Under the pieces are notes generated by a model that did no database searches, was not told where the DNA came from, and was given only the letters and a program-made list of their open reading frames with translations. A program made the position numbers and the translations under genes. From UASB124 sp964446935 (lineage in GTDB: Bacteria > Babelota > Babeliae > Babelales > RVW-14), in NCBI GenBank assembly GCA_964446935.1, contig CAYUQI010000018.1, positions 1-25,522 of the forward strand: a stretch of DNA of 25,522 nt, read 5' to 3'. This document shows, piece after piece, positions 1 through 7,027 of the stretch (positions are counted from its first letter, which is position 1; the number at the start of each line of letters is the position of its first letter).

Positions 1-206
1 CATTGAGCACGAAGTGATGCTTTGACGTCATCAGGGGCGGTTACCCAAAGAACAAGTGCGAGTGAGGCGACGATGATAGGGGTTGCCAGTGTGTTTACAA
101 GTTTATTTTCTTCAGTAGTTGTTGGGATAGTTTGGTTATGCGGTGGTATCTGTGCAGATGCCATGCTGACCATAAGGCATAAAGAAAGAAGCTTTTTTAG
201 GAGCAT
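1..206 (-). CDS. 5' end of exported or membrane protein, runs off the left edge
   Basis: Reading the minus strand from the ATG at 206 gives 68 open codons to the window edge. The first residues are MLLKKLLSLCLMVSMASA, a typical Sec signal peptide (two lysines, hydrophobic core, ASA cleavage site followed by Q). A Thr/Asn-rich stretch follows, then a second hydrophobic segment at about residues 42-56 (PIIVASLALVLWV) that could be a transmembrane helix. AAGGATG, about 7 bases before the ATG, is a plausible ribosome binding site and supports this start. No family is recognisable from this fragment. The product is probably exported through Sec and perhaps anchored in the inner membrane. The plus-strand frame over the same bases shows no start signal or protein character. 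Confidence 0.6.
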   Translation of the reverse strand, partial: MLLKKLLSLCLMVSMASAQIPPHNQTIPTTTEENKLVNTLATPIIVASLALVLWVTAPDDVKASLRAQ

Positions 207-270
207 TGTGACATCCTTGAATTTCATTCTGACTCACTAAATTCAGAGTGATATTCTCGTTTCAACGTTT

Positions 271-347
271 GTCATGCTGAACTTGTTTCAGCATCCATGA
301 GGTGTAATGTATGCAGGGTATGGATCCTGAAATAAATTCAGGATGAC
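271..347. repeat. Palindromic intergenic repeat, copy 1 (GTCATNCTGAA...TTCAGNATGAC)
   Basis: The element begins GTCATGCTGAA and ends TTCAGGATGAC, so the ends form an imperfect terminal inverted repeat. Each end also contains its own small hairpin (CTGAAC..GTTTCAG and CTGAAATAAATTCAG). A second copy of the same design lies at 23439-23500 with the variable base exchanged between arms. This is REP/MITE-like dispersed DNA. It lies in the leader region of the exported-protein gene at the left edge. Confidence 0.7.
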
Positions 348-480
348 AATGCTAGCATTATTCCAATAACATAAAAGGCTCCTTAACTCCGATTGTTATC
401 ACTTTAAAGCAATGGTTTTTACTGTCAAATAGAGGTTTTTTATTGATATTTTTGGGGTTTACCAGGAGGGTTTAACTTTG

Positions 481-501
481 ATTGGGAGCAAAGCTCCCAA
501 T
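481..501. other. Strong hairpin, ATTGGGAGC-AAA-GCTCCCAAT
   Basis: A perfect 9-bp stem with a 3-base loop. It is not followed by a T tract on either strand, so it is not a canonical intrinsic terminator. Nearly the same hairpin (TTGGGAGC-AGA-GCTCCCAA) recurs at 1027-1045, on the other side of the inverted-repeat block 581-1007, so the two may be outer parts of that element. Confidence 0.5.
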
Positions 502-580
502 CCCTCAAATTAAGTTCAAGATGTTTTGCTAAGACGCGGAACCCCTTAACCCAAATTTAATTTTAAGATCAAGACGTTTT

Positions 581-1007
581 GTTTTGTCCTCCGCGGACGG
601 CGGCAAAGGGGGTTGTTGCACCCCCTTTGCAATCCAGCAACCAGGGCTGCGCCCTTGGAACCCTTGCGCTTCGAACACATGAAACGGCTCGAACGGATCG
701 CCGTTTCAAGCTTGCGCAAACGGCCTGACATTGTTCGTCGATGCACACTAACGTGTGACATCTGCCTCACTAATAAATTTTGTGCATTGCTACGCATTTG
801 CCGCGATAACGGCTGGATTTTGGCGGAGTCACGCGAAGCGTGTGAAGCCCAAATTGATTTCCTAATGCGCGAGTTTGAGCACCATGAGCATCAGCGATTG
901 GTGATCATTTGTTTGAGCGCAAGGGGTTTGAAGGGGCTTGCCCCTCATGTCTGGGGTACAGGGGTCTGGACAAGCAGACCCCTGTCGCTGTCTGCGCAAG
1001 ACAAAAC
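581..1007. repeat. Large hairpin-rich imperfect inverted repeat, possible MITE
   Basis: The block is richer in GC than its surroundings and has no credible gene. Its ends are inverted copies: the reverse complement of 581-598 matches 990-1007 at 15 of 18 positions. Moving inward, both arms carry a strong hairpin (604-629, 10-bp stem; 958-985, 10-bp stem). Each then has a short GGGC..GCCC or GGGGC..GCCCC palindrome and a related CCCTTGCGCT / CCCCTTGCGCT stretch, so the two halves mirror each other over roughly 110 bases. Further hairpins lie between them, for example GAAACGGC/GCCGTTTC at 681-707. The open frames across it are probably chance. Whether this is a mobile element, a remnant or a structured RNA cannot be settled here. 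Confidence 0.5.
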
Positions 1008-1101
1008 AGAATATGAAACTGTGGGTTTGGGAGCAGAGCTCCCAATAAAGTTAAATTTTTCTAATACGGGGTTTGGGCACTCAGGCCCCTGCCCGGGTAA
1101 A

Positions 1102-1201
1102 NNNNNNNNNNNNNNNNNNNNNNNNNNNNNNNNNNNNNNNNNNNNNNNNNNNNNNNNNNNNNNNNNNNNNNNNNNNNNNNNNNNNNNNNNNNNNNNNNNN
1201 N
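1102..1201. other. Assembly gap (100 N)
   Basis: Exactly 100 N, a placeholder for unknown length. It sits next to hairpin-rich repeat DNA, which is a likely reason for the assembly break. The bases up to the end of pcrA (1202-1316) hold small palindromes (CCCCTTA..TTAAGGGG; TATGGG..CCCATA) and no gene. Confidence 0.95.
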
Positions 1202-1289
1202 CCCCTTAGCAGAAGTTCTTGAGCTTAAAAACTTAAGGGGTATGGGTGAATCCCCATATAAAAATATTAACATAACGGATAATGGGGTT

Positions 1290-1308
1290 AGGGGGCGGAA
1301 GGCCCCCT
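1290..1308 (-). terminator. Possible weak terminator hairpin downstream of pcrA
   Basis: AGGGGG-CGGAAGG-CCCCCT forms a 6-bp GC stem 9 bases past the pcrA stop codon. On the minus strand it is followed by AACCCC rather than a T tract, so termination would be weak or factor-dependent. It could instead belong to the neighbouring repeat-rich DNA. Confidence 0.3.
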
Positions 1309-1316
1309 TGAAAAGA

Positions 1317-3620
1317 TTACGTCTTTTGTAAAAAACGAGAAAGCACCTTCTTTTTGCCAGCCTTAAATATCGCCGTAACATAAAAATCATCCTCTGGCGC
1401 TTTTTCAACCGATACGACAATGCCTACGCCAAAGGTTTGATGAAGCACGGTTTGATTTTTATTCCATGCATGAGGGGCGGCTGCTTTTGTTGTGCTTGCT
1501 GGTTTGACTGAAAGTTGTTTTTTTGCTGCTGTTTTTGTTGCAGGAGCTGGGTGAGGAATTTTTGGTGCTGGAGGTGTAACGCCTTTATCGCTAAACCATC
1601 GTTCAAAGAAAAGGGGAGCTTGCATGAACGAATTACGATCGATGTTGATGGTATGCATGAGATTTTTGGGAATTTCATCAAGAAACCGTGATGGTGCATG
1701 ATCAACAACATAACCAAACGTAAAGCGCGAGAATGCATTGGTGATGACCAAGTGATTTTTTGCACGGGTCATGCCAACATACATGAGTCGTCGCTCTTCT
1801 TCCAATTCTTCATTGGTTGTTAGCGATTTATTATTGGGTAAAAGGCCTTCATCAAGCCCGGTGAGAATGACCGTATCAAATTCAAGGCCTTTGGCAGCAT
1901 GCAATGTCATAAGGCTGACAAAGTTATCACCACTTTTTTCATCAACTTTTTCTTGGAGTAGAGATACTTCATACAAGAATGTTTCTAGCATCGAAGATCC
2001 TGCAACAACCGTTTGGCCGTCTTCGCGTTGCGACGTGTATTTTTGTTCGAAGATTGTGATTGCTTGCAGCAATTCTTGAATATTTTCTGATTTAGCCTGT
2101 GTTTCTTGTGTATCGTATGTTTGTGTTAAGAACGTCAGATAGTTGGTACGAGCCAGGATTGTTTCAAGGAGATAGCTTGGAGAAAGATGGGCGCCTAAAT
2201 CTTTGAAGAGTGCGAGAAATTGGTCTATTGAATCCTTCTTGCCAGCGGCTTGATTATCTCTCATCCAATGGAGTGCTTGAACGAAGTCGAATAAAGGGTT
2301 GGTTGCCAAAGCTTGAATGAGTTCGTCTTCAAATTTTTGTCCTAACCCACGGGTAGGGGTATTGATGATGCGCAGGAGACTTATTTTATCGTATGGATTG
2401 GCGATTAGACGTAAATAGGCAATGAGATCTTTGATCTCTTTGCGCTCGTAGAATCGAATGCCACCAACGATGCGGTAGGGGACTGCCTGATGAATAAGCG
2501 ATTCTTCAATAGGACGAGATTGAAAGTGGGTACGGTAAAGAATGGCTATTGAGTTGAGTCGTTGATGTGGTTGACGATTTTTAATGAGTGCGGCAATAAG
2601 TGCGGCTTCTTGGTCACCTGATTGACAGGCTAGGTGAAGGATACGATTAGTAGCCTTACGTGTTGACCATAAATTTTTTTCATTTCTGAGCTTGTTATTG
2701 GAAATGACGGTATTCGCTGCTTCAAGAATTGGTTGCACCGAGCGAAAATTTTGTTCGATTTTGATGACGGTGACCGGTGCGAAATCACTTTGAAAGCGGA
2801 GCATGTTGGCTACGGTGGCACCGCGCCAGGAATAAATTGATTGATCATCATCACCAACAGCGCACAGTGAATCAAGCACGAGTTTCTTTTTTTTGTTGAG
2901 AGCCATGTTGAGCAATAGTTGATGTTGAACATGGCTGGTGTCTTGGTATTCATCGATCAATACATGGCGAACTTTGCTTTGAAACTGCTCTTTAAACGCT
3001 GTGTTTGTTTGTAAAAAATGTAACACTTGCACGATTAAATCATCAAAATCAAGGCAATGAGAACGGGCCTTTTCTGACTCATATTCTAAATACACCTCGC
3101 GAATTTGTGGCGTAAACCACTCATTCTGATCAGCAACGTTTGCAGCTGCTTTGTTTTTGTATTGCGAAATGCTGTGACAAATTTGAGCAGGCGATGCTTG
3201 CTTGCTCATGGCGTATTTTTTGCAAATTTTTTTAATCAGATCATGTTGATCATCGGCATCAAGAATAGAAAAATTGTGAAACGGTAGCAGGTTAGGATTA
3301 TTACGTAAAAGCAAAAGACAATATGAGTGAAAGGTTCCAATGAAGGGTGGGCGATGGTGCGATTGAAAGGTTTGTACAAGCCGTGTGCGCATTTCCCCGG
3401 CTGCTTTGTTGGTAAACGTGAGTGCCACAATAGTGCTTGGGTCTACATCATGGTTGATAACCAGATGAGCGATGCGAGACGTAATGACGCGTGTTTTGCC
3501 TGAGCCGGCACCGGCGACAATGAGACAGGCGCCATTTTTTTGAACCACGGCTGCGCGTTGTTGCTCATTAAGACCCTCTTTGAGGAATGAATTAAAATCC
3601 TTGGAAAGTGTATCAGCCAT
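1317..3620 (-). CDS. pcrA: UvrD/PcrA-type superfamily 1 DNA helicase
   Basis: A 767-residue ATP-dependent 3'-5' DNA helicase for repair and replication-fork or transcription conflict. The SF1A motifs are present in order: a Q-motif-like LNEQQRAAV at about 17-25, Walker A AGAGSGKT at 36-43, Walker B IDEYQDTS, VGDDDQSIYSWRGA, LHAAKGLEFD, and the arginine-finger motif RRLMYVGMTRAKNHLVI. After a Pro/Ala/Lys-rich linker the last ~50 residues (LHQTFGVGIVVSV onwards) match the Tudor-like tail of PcrA/UvrD that contacts RNA polymerase, so the protein looks complete. It follows cdd with 5 bases between stop and start, implying one transcript. No strong Shine-Dalgarno precedes its ATG, so translation may be coupled to cdd. 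RecB or AddA is unlikely because no nuclease domain is present. The choice between pcrA and uvrD is naming only. Confidence 0.93.
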   Translation of the reverse strand: MADTLSKDFNSFLKEGLNEQQRAAVVQKNGACLIVAGAGSGKTRVITSRIAHLVINHDVDPSTIVALTFTNKAAGEMRTRLVQTFQSHHRPPFIGTFHSYCLLLLRNNPNLLPFHNFSILDADDQHDLIKKICKKYAMSKQASPAQICHSISQYKNKAAANVADQNEWFTPQIREVYLEYESEKARSHCLDFDDLIVQVLHFLQTNTAFKEQFQSKVRHVLIDEYQDTSHVQHQLLLNMALNKKKKLVLDSLCAVGDDDQSIYSWRGATVANMLRFQSDFAPVTVIKIEQNFRSVQPILEAANTVISNNKLRNEKNLWSTRKATNRILHLACQSGDQEAALIAALIKNRQPHQRLNSIAILYRTHFQSRPIEESLIHQAVPYRIVGGIRFYERKEIKDLIAYLRLIANPYDKISLLRIINTPTRGLGQKFEDELIQALATNPLFDFVQALHWMRDNQAAGKKDSIDQFLALFKDLGAHLSPSYLLETILARTNYLTFLTQTYDTQETQAKSENIQELLQAITIFEQKYTSQREDGQTVVAGSSMLETFLYEVSLLQEKVDEKSGDNFVSLMTLHAAKGLEFDTVILTGLDEGLLPNNKSLTTNEELEEERRLMYVGMTRAKNHLVITNAFSRFTFGYVVDHAPSRFLDEIPKNLMHTINIDRNSFMQAPLFFERWFSDKGVTPPAPKIPHPAPATKTAAKKQLSVKPASTTKAAAPHAWNKNQTVLHQTFGVGIVVSVEKAPEDDFYVTAIFKAGKKKVLSRFLQKT

Positions 3621-3625
3621 GGTAC

Positions 3626-4177
3626 TTATGGTTGGTTAGATGTTTGATAGGTGATGCCCAAATGTTCTGGCCCAAAACGCATGGGATATATATCGCCGAT
3701 GGTAGTGACTAACACGTCACCGTGTTTGGTGAGTGCCAGTATTTTGACCGTTGGGTCTTCTAAACAATTTTCCCAGATAATTTGTCGGCAATGACCGCAT
3801 GGCAGTGTTGCTTCTTCAGGTTTGGTAATACAGGAAGTACTAGGTTTTTTGTTGAGTTCAATGGAGTGATTGGCTGGAGCTCCTGCTAAAGCAATCAAGG
3901 TAATTTTTACGGGCCCGCATTGCGAAATCATTGAATCAACAGCGTTTTGTTCGGCATGGGTTGTTTGTGTCCAGGTACAACGCTCAACATTACAGCCATG
4001 ATGCGTCGTTCCTTGTGCACTTACAACAGCGACGCCAACAGTAAAATTTGAATAGGGAGCCTGCGCTTTGGTGCGTGCATGAATTGCACTTTTGATGAGT
4101 TCTTGTTCCTGTGGTTCTAAATCTGAAAACTCATGAAGCGTTGCGCAAATTGATTGATTGAATTCCTTTTTTATCAT
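3626..4177 (-). CDS. cdd: Cytidine deaminase
   Basis: Zinc-dependent hydrolytic deamination of cytidine/deoxycytidine to uridine/deoxyuridine (pyrimidine salvage). In the 183-residue product the zinc and catalytic signature is complete: THAEQNAV with His74 and Glu76, and PCGHC with Cys127 and Cys130. The substrate-binding region YSNFTVGVAV at about 42-51 is typical. It is longer than the ~130-residue tetrameric CDAs because of an N-terminal extension and an insert (about 100-122) before the PCGHC motif. AAGG lies 8 bases before the ATG. It is first of a two-gene unit with pcrA, a pairing with no obvious functional logic. Salvage enzymes fit an organism that imports host nucleotides, as the NTT genes here imply. 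Confidence 0.93.
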   Translation of the reverse strand: MIKKEFNQSICATLHEFSDLEPQEQELIKSAIHARTKAQAPYSNFTVGVAVVSAQGTTHHGCNVERCTWTQTTHAEQNAVDSMISQCGPVKITLIALAGAPANHSIELNKKPSTSCITKPEEATLPCGHCRQIIWENCLEDPTVKILALTKHGDVLVTTIGDIYPMRFGPEHLGITYQTSNQP

Positions 4178-4690
4178 GGCAAAAAACCTTAAAAAAATAA
4201 TGTATCTTTTAAAGGTCTCTAGTAAACCATATTAAATGGAAAAAGCCAATGAATACAAAAGTTTGTGGTATATGATTTTTAAATCTTTTTCCGAATATTA
4301 TTATGGACATTCAAGCCTAACCCATGGACATTTAAAACATTTAAGTTATTTTTTTTTGAATAACAAAAAAGATATTGATCTCCGAAAAAGAAATCGCAAT
4401 GAAAAAAATATTATTTGTTGCTCAAGCAATTTTAGGCTAGAATGCATACCCTTCTCGTTCTCGAATAACAATCTGCAATTAAAATAACGATTCAGCACTT
4501 GTTTGCATCGTTCTTTTGCTTTACAAACAAATACTACTCTGATAGGTTTTGCCTGAATTTAATTATAAACAGAACCTACAATACCAAGTTTATTACATTC
4601 AAATACTTGGCTCTATTTTTTTGAATTGGGTCGATATTATGAATGATTTTGTTATTTTTGCAATATTTTTTTGCAAGGGGAGATTCCATA
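4178..4690. other. AT-rich intergenic stretch without a credible gene
   Basis: About 510 bases between the divergent cdd and toxin-array genes. Start-to-stop frames exist but have low-complexity, Asn/Lys/Phe-rich translations and no ribosome binding site. A 13-codon frame at 4399-4440 reads MKKILFVAQAILG then stop, resembling the beginning of a signal peptide and possibly a gene remnant. The end of the stretch supplies a strong ribosome binding site (AAGGGGAG) for the ATG at 4691. Promoters for both directions must lie here, but no convincing -35/-10 pair was found. Confidence 0.5.
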
Positions 4691-4926
4691 ATGTCGATCC
4701 ATAAACTTTTGTTTATTGTAGCTTCAATAGTAAACATCATTACTACTTTTAATTATCAATCTGTTTTTTCTGCTCAACAAGCTGAACATGGAAAGTGTTT
4801 AAATCAGATGGTATAGTTGGCGCTAAAAACGGAATTGAAACTCCTTATGTACGCGTTGAAATTAGCGCTGACACTATACATGGGCATCCAATAACCTCTA
4901 CAGAATATACACAACTTACAAAGTAA
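4691..4926 (+). pseudogene. Collapsed toxin gene: signal peptide fused out of frame to a toxin tail
   Basis: The ATG at 4691 has a strong Shine-Dalgarno and starts a 41-residue frame (MSIHKLLFIVASIVNIITTF..., signal-peptide-like, possible cleavage after VFSA) that stops at 4816. Overlapping it in another frame, 4786-4926 is open and ends with a soluble-looking tail: VFKSDGIVGAKNGIETPYVR, then a His/Thr-rich end, stop at 4924-4926. The immunity-like gene follows 14 bases later. The simplest reading is a secreted polymorphic toxin that lost its middle by deletion, leaving the export signal and the last ~45 residues of the toxin domain out of frame. The toxin family of the tail is not recognised. 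Alternatively the two frames are unrelated fragments. Confidence 0.5.
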
Positions 4927-4940
4927 TTTATGGAGAATCT

Positions 4941-5258
4941 ATGCTGTTTAAAAAATTAGATTTTACGCCCGGAAAGATTGTTTACGATGATTTTGATATT
5001 GACCCTGACATACCACTCGAACAACAATTATTTTCTTTGAAAGAGGATATGTTTCAAGTTAATTATGATGATAAATATTTAATTGATGTTGGTTGGGGAC
5101 CTGAATTCAACTTAAATGGCAAATTTAAAGTTAAAATAATCAAGAACTTTAATTGGGTTAAGCCAATCTACTTCAAACGGACGAATAATTTAGGGACGCT
5201 TAGTAAGTTGGTTGAAGAATGCATAAAGAAAATAAAGATGGACCTAAAGTACGGTTAA
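4941..5258 (+). CDS. Probable immunity protein of the collapsed first cassette
   Basis: A 105-residue soluble acidic protein starting MLFKKLDFTPGKIVYDDFDI. The central segment YLIDVGWGPEFNLNGKFKV followed by a hydrophobic strand and NFNW resembles small proteins found beside polymorphic toxins. That is recalled family resemblance, not a search result. TGGAGAATCT just before the ATG supplies the ribosome binding site (GGAG, spacing about 6). Its position 14 bases behind a toxin-tail remnant, as every other cassette here has an immunity-type gene after its toxin, is the main argument. No signal peptide or membrane segment is seen, so it would act in the cytoplasm by binding the toxin. It may now be an orphan immunity gene kept to protect against siblings. 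Confidence 0.6.
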   Translation: MLFKKLDFTPGKIVYDDFDIDPDIPLEQQLFSLKEDMFQVNYDDKYLIDVGWGPEFNLNGKFKVKIIKNFNWVKPIYFKRTNNLGTLSKLVEECIKKIKMDLKYG

Positions 5259-5336
5259 TACTCATTAAGGGGCTGTTGATAAGCCAGAGTTTCTACTTTG
5301 CATCTCTTATGCATCTTTGAAATTTCCTGAAAGCTT

Positions 5337-5759
5337 GCTATCAAAGATCCCTATCAATTTGATCAGCAAGCGTATCGGTTAGTCACCAATCTTGGCAATT
5401 ATGTACGGGATAATCCAGAAGAAGCAATTGCTGGTGTTGTTGAGTTTTTGGTTCCCCTAAAAGCTGGAAGCCTTGTCAAACTCAAACAAGTTCAAACTGT
5501 TGTAAAAGCCTTTCAGGAACAAAAACAGCTTGCAGAGGCCATACAACTTACTACCAACCTTGCCACAAAGATCACAACCCCTCTTCAAGAAATATTAACT
5601 GACGTTAGCGCTATCGTAAGTACTGGTATTGAACATGGTAAGGATGCTGTCAGGAACTTGATCCAAGTTGCACAAAAACAACCAGAGATAACCTCGGTTG
5701 GCGATATTGCTGCTTTAAAAGTTCCAGGTGAATGCTTTAATGACTTTGAGAAGTTATCT
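5337..5759 (+). repeat. Conserved cassette anchor, long copy 1 (423 bp)
   Basis: This 423-base segment is repeated at the same length at 7028-7450. It codes for AIKDPYQFDQQAYRLV, a helical region rich in Lys/Gln/Ala, and the terminal motif ITSVGDI-ALK-PGECFNDFEKLS. Its last 105 bases (5655-5759) recur at 7346-7450, 8093-8197, 8884-8988 and 9655-9759. After it the sequences diverge into different toxin domains, so it marks the point where C-terminal domains are swapped. The reading frame upstream of 5337 is closed by TGA at 5328-5330, so the rest of the parent gene is missing. Confidence 0.85.
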
Positions 5760-6200
5760 AGAGAAGTTGCAAATAGAATTGCGAAAAAGGCTTATCAACA
5801 AAATTTTGAAGAAACTATAGAAGCACTAGAGATGGTTAAAGCCAATCCGACCTTTGCGGCTGCAGATAATGGTGCAATTAAAAGCCCTCTATCTGGTCGA
5901 GTTCGTGTTGGTAGCGCTACTAAAGTGGATATTCACCATGCGTTTCCAGATATCGTAGACAATTATGTTGTAGATGCTATGGAGTTTAGTATTCCAACAA
6001 AAGGCCCTGGTGGAGCAGTTGTTCGACAATCTAAACTTTATCAAGTCGAGGGGAGCCTAAATGGAAGAAATGGAATTTTCGAATGGGTGGTGGATCAAGA
6101 AAAAATAACACATAGAAGGTTTATTGCAGATGGAAAGATCACTGGATACCCAAATCAAATCTCTAAAAATATTAACGGAGCTTGTTATGTTGATATTTAA
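5448..6200 (+). CDS. Orphan polymorphic-toxin cassette 1 (C-terminal toxin domain)
   Basis: The frame is open from 5331 (just after a TGA) to 6200 but has no ATG in its first half; a TTG at 5448 is the earliest usable codon. Residues from there to about 104 are the conserved anchor, predicted helical. The unique C-terminal domain (about 146 residues) includes PLSGRVRVGSATKVDIHHAF, then LYQVEGSLNGRNGIFEWVVD and THRRFIADGKITGYPNQ. The strand-rich pattern with conserved His/Arg is what a small nuclease toxin would show, and I recall similar ends in RHS/CDI-type toxins, but the activity is not proven here. The gene overlaps the following immunity-type gene by 14 bases. Lacking an N-terminal secretion part and probably a start, it is most likely a silent donor module. 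Confidence 0.65.
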   Translation: MVPLKAGSLVKLKQVQTVVKAFQEQKQLAEAIQLTTNLATKITTPLQEILTDVSAIVSTGIEHGKDAVRNLIQVAQKQPEITSVGDIAALKVPGECFNDFEKLSREVANRIAKKAYQQNFEETIEALEMVKANPTFAAADNGAIKSPLSGRVRVGSATKVDIHHAFPDIVDNYVVDAMEFSIPTKGPGGAVVRQSKLYQVEGSLNGRNGIFEWVVDQEKITHRRFIADGKITGYPNQISKNINGACYVDI

Positions 6201-6678
6201 TGTTATGCAAAAATTTGAATTAGTAGATTGGTATACGTTATTAGTTGGGTTAAAACATGGATGGTGTAGCAAAAATAATTTGATCAATTATGGTGAAAAG
6301 GTTATTGAGCAAACTGCTGATGATGTGATAGATGAAAACTTAGCAATGATTGCATCAGGGGAGGCTCTTGCTGTTGACGAACTTGTTAGACTTGTATTAC
6401 AATTTTTATCATGTCACAAAAAAATAATGAATCAAAAAATCGAGGCGAACGCTGTAGAAAAGTGGCGCTTTGCGCATCTTTATTGTTTGCTAAAGAGTGG
6501 AGAATCTGAACAACAAAAAATTGACAAACTTCAAGAAATATATGCTGAATTTGGTTTTCCAGAAGATATGTCTTCTTGTAGCATTTACAGCAACGATAGT
6601 ATCGATCCATTAATTGCTACTGAAAATGTAGTTAGAACGTTATTGCAACAATTGAACATAGCCGCTATTGACCTTTAA
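6187..6678 (+). CDS. Probable immunity protein 1a, DUF2247-like
   Basis: A 163-residue soluble protein starting MLIFNVMQKFELVDWYTLLV. The start is set by GGAG at 6177-6180, six bases before the ATG at 6187. The open frame extends upstream to 6124 but without a binding site. It overlaps the toxin by 14 bases, so translation is probably coupled. The opening pattern (W..L..G...GW.s...li.yg.k.i) followed by an all-helical body resembles DUF2247 proteins, a small family often found beside polymorphic toxins; this is recalled, not searched. It would neutralise cassette 1's toxin in the cytoplasm. It is followed by a second immunity-type gene 26 bases on, so which one is cognate is uncertain. Confidence 0.65.
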   Translation: MLIFNVMQKFELVDWYTLLVGLKHGWCSKNNLINYGEKVIEQTADDVIDENLAMIASGEALAVDELVRLVLQFLSCHKKIMNQKIEANAVEKWRFAHLYCLLKSGESEQQKIDKLQEIYAEFGFPEDMSSCSIYSNDSIDPLIATENVVRTLLQQLNIAAIDL

Positions 6679-6704
6679 TGTAATCATAAATAGGAGAGGA
6701 CAAT

Positions 6705-6917
6705 ATGAAACTTGCAGAATTTGAAACAGTTCGTTTGTTGAAAAGCTATCCCAAAGAGGACTTAAAGGTCGGAGATGTAGGCGTTGTTATCATGGTATAT
6801 ACAAATCCTAATGAAGCGTATGAGATCGAATTTGTAGATACCAATGGAAGGACGAAGGCCCAACTAACACTTTTGCCAAATGAGATTGAAAAATACCATG
6901 AAAGTAAAAAAAACTGA
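6705..6917 (+). CDS. DUF4926-like small protein, probable immunity/antitoxin 1b
   Basis: A 70-residue protein with the pattern of DUF4926: L(K)VGDVGVVIMVYTNPNEAYEI then EFVD.NGRTKAQLTLL, a compact beta-barrel-like fold of about 65-75 residues. Members occur beside toxin genes and are thought to be immunity proteins or antitoxins. GGAGAGGA about 5 bases before the ATG is a strong ribosome binding site. The gene sits behind the DUF2247-like gene in cassette 1. Either both act together, one serves the cassette 1 toxin and the other is left from a lost cassette, or it is an orphan immunity gene. Its last 20 bases overlap the start of a 34-codon remnant frame (6898-7002). Confidence 0.75.
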   Translation: MKLAEFETVRLLKSYPKEDLKVGDVGVVIMVYTNPNEAYEIEFVDTNGRTKAQLTLLPNEIEKYHESKKN

Positions 6918-7002
6918 GAGGTATGCTAATAGACACATAAGTTTTAACATAAATATCCAATTTGGGAGTGATGTTCCGAGCTCTTATAGACCTTTGACAT
7001 AA
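6898..7002 (+). pseudogene. Possible toxin-end remnant between cassettes 1 and 2
   Basis: A 34-residue frame overlapping the end of the DUF4926-like gene. It ends NIQFGSDVPSSYRPLT then TAA. The end resembles that of the RNase A-like toxin at 10179, which finishes ESFRSLT then TAA, and the bases 6987-7005 match 10164-10182 at 16 of 19 positions. It has no clear ribosome binding site of its own. It may be the last strand of a deleted toxin cassette, left when cassette 2 was inserted. It is short, so a chance frame is possible. Confidence 0.35.
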
Positions 7003-7027
7003 TCCTCAACTACCAGGGTCTGGCTGG

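Noticed and set aside
22..240. 72-codon plus-strand frame at the left edge
   Set aside because: It is the shadow of the minus-strand gene that has a signal peptide and a ribosome binding site.
613..1101. Long open frames on both strands (613 onward plus; 546-797 minus) in the hairpin-rich block
   Set aside because: They run through strong inverted repeats, have no ribosome binding site, are rich in Arg/Cys, and have no protein family character; the open frames follow from the higher GC content.
4236..4487. 83-codon frame in the cdd/toxin-array intergenic region
   Set aside because: Low-complexity Asn/Lys/Ser/Phe-rich translation of AT-rich DNA, no Shine-Dalgarno, no recognisable domain.
6124..6186. 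Longer N-terminus for the DUF2247-like gene
   Set aside because: The extra 21 codons lie wholly inside the toxin frame; GGAG at 6177-6180 is correctly spaced only for the ATG at 6187.
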